Source: Malania oleifera (lineage: Eukaryota; Streptophyta; Magnoliopsida; Santalales; Ximeniaceae). From it: DNA of 64,000 nucleotides. A program made the translations under genes and the position numbers. Where the stretch lies: NCBI RefSeq assembly GCF_029873635.1, contig NC_080425.1, forward strand, positions 38,443,390 to 38,507,389, given 5' to 3'. Positions within the stretch are counted from its first letter, which is position 1; each line of letters opens with the position of its first letter. A model generated the notes under the pieces. That model was not told the DNA's origin. It worked only from the letters and a program-made list of their open reading frames with translations, and did no database searches. Positions 36,159-47,450 of this stretch are shown piece after piece.

Positions 36159-37056
36159 TGTAACAACCCAAAAATTCTACTATATATATATTCTTTTTTT
36201 TTTCTACATATAAAACTTTGATACCAACTGTAATATCCTGGACCCTAAGTGGTACTAGGCTGACCAGTTCATCACATATATCCAACCATGCAGCGGAATC
36301 ATACACATAATACCCCAGATACAATACCAGAGTTCTAAGATCACCATAATTACATACACATCTCCTCAAAATGTTATACAACCCAAGACCAAAACATAAT
36401 TATATGCATGCATATCATCAGTACTTACTTCAAAACCAAACACTATCTAGACTCGCCCCAAAACCTCCCAAGCTTTATTTCTGGTATTCCCTGAAATATT
36501 AAAATATAATTGGGGTGAGACACCTCTCGGTAAGAAGGAAAAAATTATTATCAGTGTGTGGCAAATGAGTTCTTAGCATAAGTAAAATATATATATATAT
36601 ATATATATATATCCATTAATTTAGCTATGAAGAAACTACATTTAAACTGTAATTTCCACCTATAATTGAAAATATATTTATCTTCTACTCAAACATACTT
36701 TAACTTAATAAATAAATAAATAACCTGTTTTCATAAATCTGCATAAATATATTCATAGTATAATTTCTTTTCTTTCTTTCCCTGATGGTACTGGCATACT
36801 ATCATGAATTAACCCCACATGATCGGGTTGTGCGGTTCAAGGACTGGACTTAACCATGGTTGGCCTACCAGGTTAAGTCAAACATAACATAACTACGAAC
36901 GATTGCCCACCCAACTTGGTTTGCACATCCTACTCGCTACAACACTTCTTGGGTCAGCACACAGTGGGTATCCTACTCGCTGCAACACTTCGAGGCTAAT
37001 CGGCTTCCGATCCAACACTTTCTGAATAGTGCGGTTGCACTGTCGGCTAAACACCC
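36159..37056 (-). mobile_element. Gypsy-B 5' LTR, left part
   Basis: TGTAACAACCCAAAAATTC begins the LTR on the plus strand, matching 27789-28680. Copia-C interrupts it after CACCC (37052-37056). Confidence 0.88.
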
Positions 37057-39215
37057 TGTTGGAATTAGTGTATTCCCAAGAGGGGGTGAATTGGGTATTT
37101 AAAATTTTTCTCCTAAGTTCAACAAATCCAACAACAGTATTTCACAACCTATGGTCTTTCTAAGCATATACCAATTGCGCAGATAATATGCGGAAATTAA
37201 ATCATGCGCAACATTCACAATATATCAAATACAACATGCACGTGAAGGAATATAAAGTACTAGAAATATAAAGTACACGCATGATATGTTATCGGGGTTC
37301 GGCCAATACTGCCTACGTCCTCGCCTCAACTGACAAGCTCGAGGATTACCACTATTACTCACTTAACGGGTGGAGCGGCACCATTTCTAACCAAGTCAAA
37401 TTACCAGGGCTGACCTCAACATTTACACACTCTCCTTGTGGGGTGGAGAAGGCCCTAACAACTGATCCTTACAGGCTAGATCAATACCCCCTCAGGCCAC
37501 GCCTAGAATACAATTAGTAAGCTCAAATTTTGTGTTCAAATAAAGATACTTCTAATACAAGCAGATTTGTACCGATACGCACAAGCAATAATCAATGCAC
37601 TTCCAAATGATAGCAAATATAAGCTTAGTGAAGATATGTGAAACTACTCTCAATATTTTGTCAACGTGCAATCAATGCATAAGAATGTGCTAGTAAAGTT
37701 TCTTTGAAACAATCAACATAAATATATCAACCACAAATAATGTTTCAAAGATTTCCAAGAGTATAATAAAATATCTCAAAATGATTTTCAAAAGATTAAG
37801 CACATAAGATATTTTCAAAGCAAGCTTGTCAAGAAAAATGTTCTTCAAAAAACACAAGCAAGCTCAAGAGTCTTGCAATAAAGTGCAAAGACTCACAAGC
37901 TTAACAAGTTTCCCCTCAAAACAGATTTATAGATTAAATCTATGGGGAGAACTTTTAAGCTTAACTCTCCTAAAATCAACAATCAATATGAGAGTATAAG
38001 CTTGTAGATAATCTCAAAAATACTCTCACTAAATTGGTTTTAACAAAGGAATAAAAATAAAAAAAGGTGGAGTATATGGGCTAGTATGTGGAAGTGAAGC
38101 TCTAAAAATTTCAAGGAAAAATTTTTAATCAAAAGCCCTAATCCCCTCTTAATTTTTGCAAATGAACCCATATATATAGACACTCAAAAAATAACCATTG
38201 GGGGACATAGATGGAATTTTAGAAAATATTAAGTATGGTTAATTAAAAATAACTCCGTTTTAACCTTGGTAAAATTGGAGCAACCTGAGAGGTTTGATTG
38301 ACCATTTTTAAGGTTCGGTCGACCAAATTGCTCAGTTTGGTCGAGCAGGGTGTTTTTGAACTGAGGTGTTGGTCGACCAAACATGAGGCGATTTTGGAAC
38401 CTCCAAGGTTCAGTCGATTGGGCTAAGTTCAGTTAACCAAATTTGGTTGTTCGGTCGACCGAGCCATTTTACAACTAGGAGGTTTGGTTGATCAAAGCAT
38501 TGGGATTTCCCATGTACCAGTTTGGTCGACCAGGCCATTGAAATTCATTTTAAGGACGATCGACCAAATGGTCAAACTTTTGACCCTGGGGAGGTTCAGT
38601 CGAACAAAGGTCTATGTGTGTTCTGGTTCGATCGACCGAGTAGTCAAACTGTTGACCCTGGCAAGTTCGGTCGACCGAAGCTTTTATATAACTTCATGTT
38701 TAGTCGTTCAAGGTCATTCAAATTGTGCATTTAAGTCCAGATTTCTATTTAAGTCACCCCTTCTCACATATTTCTTATTTCTATGTTCTAAGGGACCTTT
38801 TCATGCAATAATTTATGACCTAAAGTCAGTCTATGGTCTTTTAAGCTAACCCTAAAAATTCGGCATTGGTTGACCTTCAATCGACCGAAGGGTGATCCCT
38901 AAGGTCCTGTGGCTCCCTATGGTCAATCTATGGTCATCACTAACCTTTTATCCATATCATGCATACAATGTATTATTACAGACCAAATTTAAAACATAAA
39001 TGCATTTACAATAAAAATCTTCTTCTTCTTTCTTTTGCTCTTCATATTTTTATGCAATATGTCAGGAGTATGTGCTCGTTTAAGATCTTTCTGGCTTCCA
39101 CTTCACTTCATGTGTGTAATCTGAATGATTAACCTATTCAAGTACTTAGGCACACACATTAGTAACATGCAATTTGTCATTATCAAAACTAGGGATTGGA
39201 CTCAAAAGGTCAACA
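37057..39215 (-). mobile_element. Copia-C 3' LTR (2,159 bp)
   Basis: It aligns with the 5' LTR at 42719-44684 through nearly its whole length, including the CAATTCACCCCCTCTTGGGA end (about 37072-37092) and the GTTCGGCC..GCCTACGTCC box (37297-37320). The U3 GGTCGACC cluster lies at 38280-38700. This copy has extra repeats in the cluster, which explains most of its greater length. Confidence 0.9.
38280..38900 (-). promoter_or_regulatory. GGTTCGGTCGACCGAACC-type cluster, Copia-C 3' LTR
   Basis: More than a dozen copies, mostly degenerate, of an 18-bp palindrome centred on GGTCGACC occur (for example near 38318, 38370, 38450, 38522, 38670). On the minus strand they precede the TATA-like TATATATGGG at about 38165-38176. 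The open frames crossing this stretch are artefacts of the repeats. Confidence 0.6.
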
Positions 39216-39790
39216 ATCTCTCCCTTCTTAATGATGACAAAAGCATCAGAGCAAAATGGGGTTTAGCCAAAAAAGGCACCCCCTAAGAGTATGCATAATC
39301 TAATATAAAGACAATATAGCACAAGCATATCAATAAAGAAGACATTACAAATGATTATGCCTTTAGTTTCAGCATTGAAGCACAGTTACACATGCATTTT
39401 TCTCAACAAAACACTCCCCCTTTTGGCATCAGCAAAAAGGGCTTGGCTAAGTGAAGGAAATTTGGAGATTTTAAAAACAGACTTAACTTCAGAGAAATCC
39501 CCTCTTTAAAAAAATGTTCCTCCCTTTTAATGTTTAAGTGCAAAAAAATTCCCCCCATTATCATATAGTATATGGGCATATGAATGGTGTTTAACAAAGA
39601 TATAGCAATTAAGCACACACAACAATTTAACTGGTCATTTAAGTTTGAAATGACTTGTTAATATGATCTAACTAGTTTACATGCATTTCATGAAAAATCC
39701 ATGAACAATTTGAAACTTCATGACATACAATTTTTAACACAAAATAGCACAAGTCATGAAAGCATTTCAGCACACAAGTAAGAAATAAGA

Positions 39791-39925
39791 TATGTATCAT
39801 TTAAAATCATTTCTTGCCATAAGAATATAGATATATATTATTTATATATATTTATTTATTTACTTATATATATTTATATATATATCTATATTCTTATGGC
39901 AAGAAATGATTTTAAATGATACATA
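39791..39925. repeat. Perfect 47-bp inverted repeat with AT-rich loop
   Basis: The arms 39791-39837 and 39879-39925 are exact reverse complements over 47 bp. They enclose a 41-bp AT-only spacer (plus one C) that can extend the stem imperfectly. A third partial copy of the arm word (CCCCTTATGGCAAGAAAT) follows at 39932. It could form a long hairpin in RNA or DNA. Confidence 0.95.
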
Positions 39926-39957
39926 TATATTCCCCTTATGGCAAGAAATAAATAAAT

Positions 39958-39960
<3 letters not shown>

Positions 39961-40010
<50 letters not shown>
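39961..40010. repeat. (AT)25 tract
   Basis: Fifty uninterrupted bases of AT in the Copia-C internal region, next to the inverted repeat. Confidence 0.95.
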
Positions 40011-40012
<2 letters not shown>

Positions 40013-41954
40013 CCCTTATTATCAATGAAGTATTGAGGGTGATGCTTGCTGAAAAAAAATGTTAAAGATCATGCAAGCAAGTAAACGATATTCAGGTTTA
40101 GCATTTAAACACAATTTCATAAGATAACCAGAATAGGACAACCATATAGATCTTAAGAATTTTAATACTCAAATACAAGATCATATGGTGCACTAGAGAC
40201 AATGGCTAACAACATATTTTACATTAAGATTTTCAATAAAATTTTCAAATTTAAGCATAAGCCACACTTGATTCAAAACAGATCTAAGCTAAAAAGTATT
40301 GGTGAGCATAATAGGGTAGGAATTTTAATTCTAGATGCTTCCCCTTTTGATTTGAATCCTAGCTTAGATGAAGTAAACTGCTTACATTAGTTAAAGACTA
40401 ACTTCACTATGCTTAGTAGTATGAGCAATCAATCTAAATCTTTTAAATCAACTATACTAAATATTTCTTAACTATATTTATCCCTAATTAGTATAGTTGT
40501 CCCTATAGGTCACAAATGCATCAAAAATAGATATTAAGGCATAGCTATAATGTTCATAACCAAGAACAATCCATATCTATTTATAGATCTTTTAAGAACT
40601 GGATATGATGCTCAGGGTTTTTCAGAAGAGCCTCAATATTTCAAAAAGTGAAAGTGATGCATATGAGTCGTTTATGTTCTTTCTATAGGGAATGTGTTTA
40701 GCTCTCTAAATACCTGCTGATTATGTAAGGATGAAATTTAAAATTTCCAGTTTTTACTCATCCTTTCAAAAATATTTTAACATTACTTTTATCATAATCA
40801 TATATGTACACAGTTTTACTTGGGAAAATTTTAATGAAATTTTGGTATCATATCGTATGTAAATCAAACATTTTCCTATAAAATTTGTACCTGATAAATG
40901 GTTGTTTTCAACAAAATATACATATGAATCATGCAACAACCTAAAAACCACTACTAGCATGCAATTCACATCACTGCATCCACCATGTAGGAGGCATTCT
41001 AGACTAAGCATGCAATCAGGTAACAATTATCAATTCATAAATAATAATCTATCTATCAAAGAATATAAACACTAAAGAGCAGTGGATGGATTTGAGTTCA
41101 GTGCAGTTCTTATGAAGACATATAGACATAAATGTTATAAAATAATGAGAGCATTTTAATTTATATGACCATGAAAAATATATGCTCCCCTTGAGTTATG
41201 CACTTAATCATTTTATGCCTTTTTCTTCACTAAATATTTTAGCCAAGGTTCCTAAGATTTTCAATGGTTTATTTTTGGCGTTGATTTCATTAGGCTTATC
41301 GGACCAAAAAGTCACAGTGAATATTCGTTAAGGTGATAAGCATATGTCTGCCTTTTTTATTATGAATCTCAATATGTGTGATAGGCACAAAGTTGGATGG
41401 CTTAAACTTTAATTGCATGTGCAAAGATTTTTAGACATTTGAATTTTCTTTAAATTGAAACCTAGTGCAATCATTTTAGCCATTCAACTTCATTATAGGG
41501 ATATGAAGCTCTAAGTGATTTGATTTAAAGTTTGAGAGTCATACGTGAGAAGTATAAATTAAATACTCTTAAAGATTAAATTTCTATTATGTAATATCCA
41601 TTGAAACCATCATTTCTCATCTCCTACTGGGTTTGCTTTCATGATTACCCACATCATTTCTTTTTCTAAGCCTCTGGCACTTCTGTATTTACACTTGTAT
41701 TATGCGTGCCTTTTTTCTTTTACAAGATAAGCATGTTTTGTATACTCGTGAAGGATTATGCTTATTTATTCAGCTTTTACTCATTAAGGCATTTTTGTGA
41801 CTATGGGACCTAAAATATGAACCCTTTTTCAAAGATTTATTTCTTTTAATTCCTAAGGGTTTATCATCTTCTATTTCTTCTTTTAGACAGATAATTTTCA
41901 ATATTTTATTAATCTTCTTCTTCTCTAGAGTGACATGATATTCTTTTAATTCAT

Positions 41955-42665
41955 TTAATTATTTTGCCACTTTTTATTTTCATTTCTCAGGAAGATTTTA
42001 TGATTAGACAACCTAACTAGAAATTTGTGAACTTTAAATAGAGCACAATTAAGTTCTTTATTAGAAGACATGCCTTCATTAATAAAATTATTGCATGATT
42101 CATTACAAGAGATATCACAACAATCATCGTATGAATCAATACATGCGTTGTCATCAAAGCAATCATTAGAGGCAACTGATGATTCAACATATGACATATC
42201 ACAAGCTTCAGTATAAGAATCATCACATGAATTATTGCACGAAACAGTAAATGAGGCAGAGTAAGAATCATATACCTCAGTGTCTGTTGATATTACTAGC
42301 CCATGATCATTTGAGCTTGGAGCATTCGGAGGAGTGATCTCCTTTTATTTGGGCTCTCCATATTTCTTTTCTAGCTCATCCCAAATTTTCCTTGCATTTG
42401 TACATGTCATAATCTCAAGAAAAATATTAGAATCTAAAGCGCAATACAGTAAATCCATGGCATATGAATTTGCATGCATCAAACTATTATTAAATTCTAC
42501 TAGCATACAAATTCCTTTATCAATCACCTACCAAGTCCTCCAGTCCATAGATTTTATAAAAATACTCATTCGTATTTTCCAGTGGGTGTAGTTAACACCA
42601 CAAAACAATGGAGGACTGGAAAGTGATTGTCCCTCTCCAAATGGGGTTACACCAATGTGAGCCAT
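41955..42665 (-). pseudogene. Copia-C truncated gag
   Basis: The minus-strand frame from ATG 42663-42665 begins MAHIGVTPFGEGQ. It shows the UBN2/Gag pattern: WKIRMSIFIKSMDW, then LLYCALDSNIFLEIMT and ARKIWDELEKKYG (42345-42527). It continues in the same frame into an Asp/Ser/Cys-rich stretch (about 42300-41955). Stops near 42528 and 42345 interrupt it. No zinc knuckle was found, so it is shorter than Copia-B Gag. Confidence 0.75.
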
Positions 42666-42703
42666 CCCGATATTTAGTAAAAATGTTTAAGTCAATGCTA
42701 CGA

Positions 42704-42716
42704 GGCTCTAATACCA
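42704..42716 (-). promoter_or_regulatory. Copia-C primer binding site
   Basis: On the minus strand TGGTATTAGAGCC lies two bases inside the 5' LTR, the same primer word as Copia-B. Confidence 0.85.
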
Positions 42717-42718
42717 AT

Positions 42719-44684
42719 TGTTGGAATTGGTGTATTACCAAGAGGGTGGGTGAATTGGGTATTTAAAATTTTTCTCCTAAGTTCAACAAATCCAACAACA
42801 GTATTTCACAACCTAGGGTCTTTCTAAGCATATACCAATTGCTCAAATAATATGCGGAAATTAAATCATGCGCAGTATTCACAATATATCGAATACAACA
42901 TTTATGTGCAGGAATATAAAGTAGAAGAAATATAAAGTACATGCAAGATATGTTATCGAGGTTTGGCCAATACTGCCTATGTCCTCGCCTCAGCTCGCAA
43001 GCCCGAGGATTACCATTATTGCTCACTTAACGAGTGGAGTGACACTATTTACAACCAGGTCAAATTACTAGGGTTGACCTCAACTTTTACACACTCTCCT
43101 TGCGAGGCAGAAAAGGCCCTAATAATTGATCCTTATGGACTAGATCAATACCCCCTTAGGCCACGCCTGGAATACAATCAGTAAGCGCAAATTTTGTGTA
43201 CAAATAAAGATGCTTCTAATACAAGCATATTTGTATCGATATGCTCAAGAAATAATCAATGCACTTCCAAATAATAGGAAATATAAGCTCAGTGAAGATA
43301 TGTGAAACTACTCTCAATATTATGTCAATGTGCAATCAATGTATGAGAGTGTAGTAAAGTTTCTTTGAAACAATCTACAAAAATATATCAACCAAAAAAA
43401 ATGTTTCAAAGATTTCCAAGAGTATAATAAAAAATCTCAAAATGATTTTCAAAAGATTAAGCATAAGAGATATTTGCAAAGCAAGCTTGCCAAAAAAAAA
43501 TGTTCTTCAAAAAACACAAGCAAGCTCAAGAGTTTTGCAATAAAGTGCAAAGACTCACAAGTTTAACAAGTTTCCCCACAAAACGGATTTATAGATTAAA
43601 TCTATGGGGAGAAATTTTGAGCTTAACTCTCCTAAAATCAACAATCAATATGAGAGTATAAGCTTGTCGATAATCTCAAAAATACTCTCGCCAAATTGGT
43701 TTTAATAAAGGAATAAAAAAAAAGGTGGAGTATATGGGCTAGTGTGTGAAAGTGAAGCTCTAAAAATTTCTGAGAAAAATTTTTAATCAAAAGCCCTAAT
43801 CCCCTCTTAATTTTTGCAAATGAACCCATATATAGACACACTCAAAAATTAACCGTTGGGGGACATATATGGAATTTTAGAAAATATTAAGTATGGTTAA
43901 TAAAAAATAACACCATTTTAACCTTGGTAAAATTTAAGCAACCCGAGAGGTTTGGTCAATCATTTTTAAGGTTCGGTCGACCAGATTGCTCAATTTGGTC
44001 GACCATGGTGTTTTTGAACTAAGGTGTTGGTCGACCAAACTTGAGACGATTTTGGAACCTCCGAGGTTCGGTCGACTAAAGGTCTATGAGTGTTCTGGTT
44101 CTGAGTACTCAAACTGTTGATCCTGGCAAGTTCGGTCGACCGAAGCTTTTATATAGCTTTGGGTTCGGTCGTCCGAGGCCATTCAAATTGTGCATTTAAG
44201 TCCATATTTCTATTTAAAGTTGTCCCTTTTCACATATATCTTATTTCTAAGTTATAGGAGACTTTTTCATGCAATAATTTAGGACCTAAAGTCAATCCAT
44301 GGTCTTTTGAGCTAACCCTAAAAATCCGGCGTCAGTCGACCTTTGATCGACTGAAGGGTGATCCCTAAGGTCCTGTGGCTCCCTATGGTCAACCTATGGT
44401 CATCACTGAGCTTTTTTCCATATCATGCATGCAATGTATTATTACAGACCAAATTTAATACATAAATGCATTTACAATAAAAATCTTCTTCTTCTTCTTT
44501 CTTTTGCTCTTCAAATTCTTATGGAATATGCTAGGAGTATGTGCTCGTTTAAGGTCTTTCTAACTTCCACTTTATTTCATGTGTGTGATCTAAATGATTA
44601 ACATGTTCAAGTACTTAGGTACACACATTAGTAACATGCGGTTTGTCATTATCAAAACCCGAGATTGGACTCAAAAAGTCAACA
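42719..44684 (-). mobile_element. Copia-C 5' LTR (1,966 bp)
   Basis: It pairs with 37057-39215. The U3 cluster (43970-44350) has fewer GGTCGACC copies than the 3' LTR. The U5 box (GCCTATGTCC, about 42975) and LTR end (TGTTGGAATT) are conserved. Visible differences between the two LTRs include many substitutions, so insertion is not very recent. Confidence 0.9.
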
Positions 44685-44689
44685 CACCC

Positions 44690-45015
44690 TACTTGGTCCT
44701 CCCGTCTTACTCGCCACAACACTTCTCGGGTCGACACACAGGGGGTTACACTATTTGATCTAACTAGTTAGCTACAGTACCATGCTCTAAATCCAAATTA
44801 TACTATTCCATCGAGGTTCTGATAACATATAGTGTTGTTCATAACTAATAAATTTATATCTTGATCTCATTTTTTATAATTCTATATAAAATCTATCTTA
44901 TCATATTTTTGTACTCAACATAAAGTCAACTGAACTGCTATATCGTACTGATCTCGACATATAGCCGCCCGAATTGTTATATCATACTGATCTTGGCATA
45001 TAGTTGGCTGAACTG

Positions 45016-45061
<46 letters not shown>

Positions 45062-45872
45062 TCAAACTGTTCTATCGTATATCTATCTGAAACTGTTATA
45101 TCATATATCTGTCTGAAACTGTTATATCATATATCTGTTTGAAACTGTTATTTCATATATGTCTCTGAAACTGTTATTTCATATATGTCTCTGAAATTGT
45201 TATATCATATATCTGTCTGAAACTATTATTTCATATATCTGTCTAAACATATCTTATAATAACTCTGTATAAAATCATACTTTTTATGTATCATCATAAA
45301 ATATTCTACATGCTGATTTATACTGTAAAATAACCCTTCTCGTGCTACACAAATTCTTAGTAGTAATTCATAATATAATAACTACCTCGGAAAAATATAC
45401 CTAATTTTCCAAAATATGCATATAATAATTCATATTTACTATTTCCATATGCTTGAATATTTACTAAAATCATATTCATCATTTCAATAGTCATATTTTT
45501 CAATTTAATCACGTAAATTTCCTAAAAATAGCTGACATAATCTATTCCCCTTACCTGTTTATTGAAGAAAAGCCTGCAGGGATCCTAAAACAGTGCCTTT
45601 GGCGTTTGTACAAAATCATGTATCCAAATACCTTAACTTAGTCAGTTCAACTCTAGAATAATAATCATTTAACATTTCCTAACCCCACACATTCCCAATA
45701 ACTAATTAAACCCTAAAACAACTAACATAATTCATCTTCTTACTTCGACATTGGAGTGGTGCCTACAATCCCCAAACAGCTAAACTACTCCGGTTAAACT
45801 GTAGAGAAACGTTGCCAGGATCTCTAAATGACATTTCTCCTTTGATTCGGGCTTAAACGAACGAGAAATTAA

Positions 45873-45957
<85 letters not shown>

Positions 45958-46244
45958 GAGAGAGAGTACCATAGCCCTAGGAGAGATGAGAGAAAGAGTG
46001 TTTTATTTCTAAATAAAATGAGTTGTTGCCCTATTTATAGGGTTTTGTCCCAGAACAAAACCGTCGACGATTTGGTTTTTAACCAAACCAATTTTTACTA
46101 TTTTACCCTTACCTGACTGCGGTAATTCAAAACCGTCGACGGTTTTCTGAGCTCATCCAAAACCATCGACGGTTTGTCCTGTGCCAAACCAAATTTCTTC
46201 TTGTCTTTATTATTTTTATTATTACTGTTTCCCGGGTCTCTACA
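44690..46244 (-). mobile_element. Gypsy-B 5' LTR, right part
   Basis: This resumes the LTR after Copia-C and ends (plus strand) GGGTCTCTACA at 46244. It matches 28690-29757 plus 32060-32466. On the minus strand it contains AAACCGTCGACGGTTT motifs (46060-46175), a TATA box (CTATAAATAGGG, about 46041-46030) and a (GA)n leader. Confidence 0.88.
45873..45966. repeat. (GA)n microsatellite
   Basis: About 90 bp of nearly pure GA. It lies just downstream of the TATA box on the minus strand, so it would fall in the LTR transcript leader. The equivalent site at 32155-32170 is much shorter. Confidence 0.95.
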
Positions 46245-46249
46245 TCAAG

Positions 46250-46416
46250 CTTCTCTTCCCTATACTCTTTTATTTATATCTTGTGCATGGTTTACATTAT
46301 TTATATTGTGATATAATTACTTGCATCTTTCCAAGATTTATTATTTTTTAGAGGAAAGCTAAAATATGAAAAAGAGTCCATTCATCCCCCCTCTAGACTC
46401 AACTCTAGGACCAACA
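46250..46416 (+). mobile_element. Copia-B 3' LTR, last segment
   Basis: This matches 21630-21795 (CTTCTCTTCCCTATACTC...), ends ACCAACA and is followed by the ATTTT target duplication. Confidence 0.9.
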
Positions 46417-46458
46417 ATTTTTCATCTTATAAGTCTAGCAACAAATTTAGTAATTTTA

Positions 46459-46576
46459 GGGACGAATTGATTCATCAAGGATCTGCTTTGAGTCCTTATC
46501 TTTTTGCTTTAGTAATGGATCGATTGACTAAGAGTATTCAAATGGAGTTTCCATGGTGCATGTTGTTTATAGATGA
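46459..46576 (+). pseudogene. RTE-type LINE reverse transcriptase, first part
   Basis: Translation gives HQGSALSPYLFALVMDRLT and PWCMLFIDDV, the conserved RT block just before and including the catalytic FxDD of plant RTE-clade LINEs. It is 5' truncated and cut by a solo LTR after GATGA. It continues at 48817. Confidence 0.85.
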
Positions 46577-47411
46577 TGTTAGCTTTGGTGCAATCCCAAG
46601 AGGGGGTGAATTGGTATTTAAAAATTTTATTCCCTAGGTCAATCCACTAACAACAGTATTACACAAGTCTAAGGTCAATCTAGTGTATGTAAAATAAATC
46701 AATGTAAATATACAATGAAATTTAAACTACAATAGAAATTTAACCAAACATGCATAATAAAGCAATAATGGAGATGACACCTAGAAATGTTATTGAGGTT
46801 CGGCAAACTGCCTACGTCCCCACATTGGCTAACAAGCGCAAGGATTACCACTATAGGCTCACTTAACGGGTGGAGTGACACCTAACCAACCAGGTCAATT
46901 AGCACAGGGTTGACCTTAACCTTTATAATTAGGTCAATTAACACAGGGCTGACTTCAACCTACACAATCCTTACGGGTTGGATTACCACCCCCTCAGACC
47001 ATGCTTGGAATACAATAGATTTCTTAATAAAATTTGTGTGCAACAAATGTGCTTCTCAACTAAGAAGATATGTACTACAATACGTATAGTATAATCAATG
47101 CACTACCAAAAGATAGAATATGATAAGCTCAGTGTAGTCTAAGTGTCTACTCTCAAATAATTATGCAAATATTACAATCAGTGCGTGAGAGTATAAATGA
47201 TATGATCTTTGTGTCAAATAATGATTTCAATCACAATGCACAAACAAAGATCACAAGCACACTTCAAATATCTCAACAAATATTTTTTCTTAATATAAGC
47301 CACAAGAGATATTCAAAAGTGGTTTTTAAAAATTTATTTGATCTTTATATAAAGATGATAATCTCAATGAAAAGGTATAACAAATATCTTTTAGCACTCA
47401 AGAAAATATCT

Positions 47412-47450
<39 letters not shown>

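Larger units (their letters stand above)
39216..42718 (-). other. Copia-C internal region
   Basis: Apart from the Gag fragment (41955-42665) this is noncoding. It has several C-rich tracts on the plus strand (purine tracts on the minus strand) at 39216-39229, 39412-39422, 39549-39557, 39930 and 40011. It also contains the inverted repeat at 39791-39925 and a 50-bp AT tract. Nothing resembling pol was found. Confidence 0.7.
37057..44684 (-). mobile_element. Copia-C, gag-only Copia element nested in Gypsy-B
   Basis: The element has TGTTGGAATT...GTCAACA borders and target duplication CACCC (37052-37056, 44685-44689). On the minus strand: 5' LTR 44684-42719, primer site 42716-42704, truncated Gag 42665-41955, noncoding body, polypurine tract 39229-39216, 3' LTR 39215-37057. 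Total 7.6 kb, internal region 3.5 kb. No protease, integrase, RT or RNase H was seen. It is the innermost layer of the nest. Confidence 0.9.
27789..46244 (-). mobile_element. Gypsy-B, Ty3/Gypsy element with nested insertions
   Basis: The target duplication TCAAG lies at 27784-27788 and 46245-46249. On the minus strand the order is 5' LTR (46244 down to 36159), primer site, gag (35680-34740), eroded protease, RT, RNase H and integrase (34690-32480), polypurine tract, and 3' LTR (32466-27789). Each LTR carries a later insertion: Copia-C in the 5' LTR and a solo Gypsy-A-type LTR in the 3' LTR. Gag resembles that of Gypsy-A, so both are probably chromoviruses, but the LTRs differ. Confidence 0.9.
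20328..46416 (+). mobile_element. Copia-B, gag-only LTR retrotransposon holding nested insertions
   Basis: The element is bounded by TGTTAGCC...CCAACA with matching 5-bp flanks ATTTT (20323-20327 and 46417-46421). It has a 5' LTR, a tRNA-Met-type primer site, a long Gag, a tail with purine tracts, and a 3' LTR (24494 onward). The 3' LTR was later split by a solo Copia LTR (24852-26830) and by Gypsy-B (27789-46244). With insertions removed it is about 5.6 kb. Only about 1 kb separates Gag from the 3' LTR, with no protease, integrase or RT remnant, so it is a non-autonomous derivative. Confidence 0.9.

Noticed and set aside
38484..38849. 121-codon open frame
   Set aside because: Built from GGTCGACC repeats in the Copia-C LTR, with no recognisable domain.
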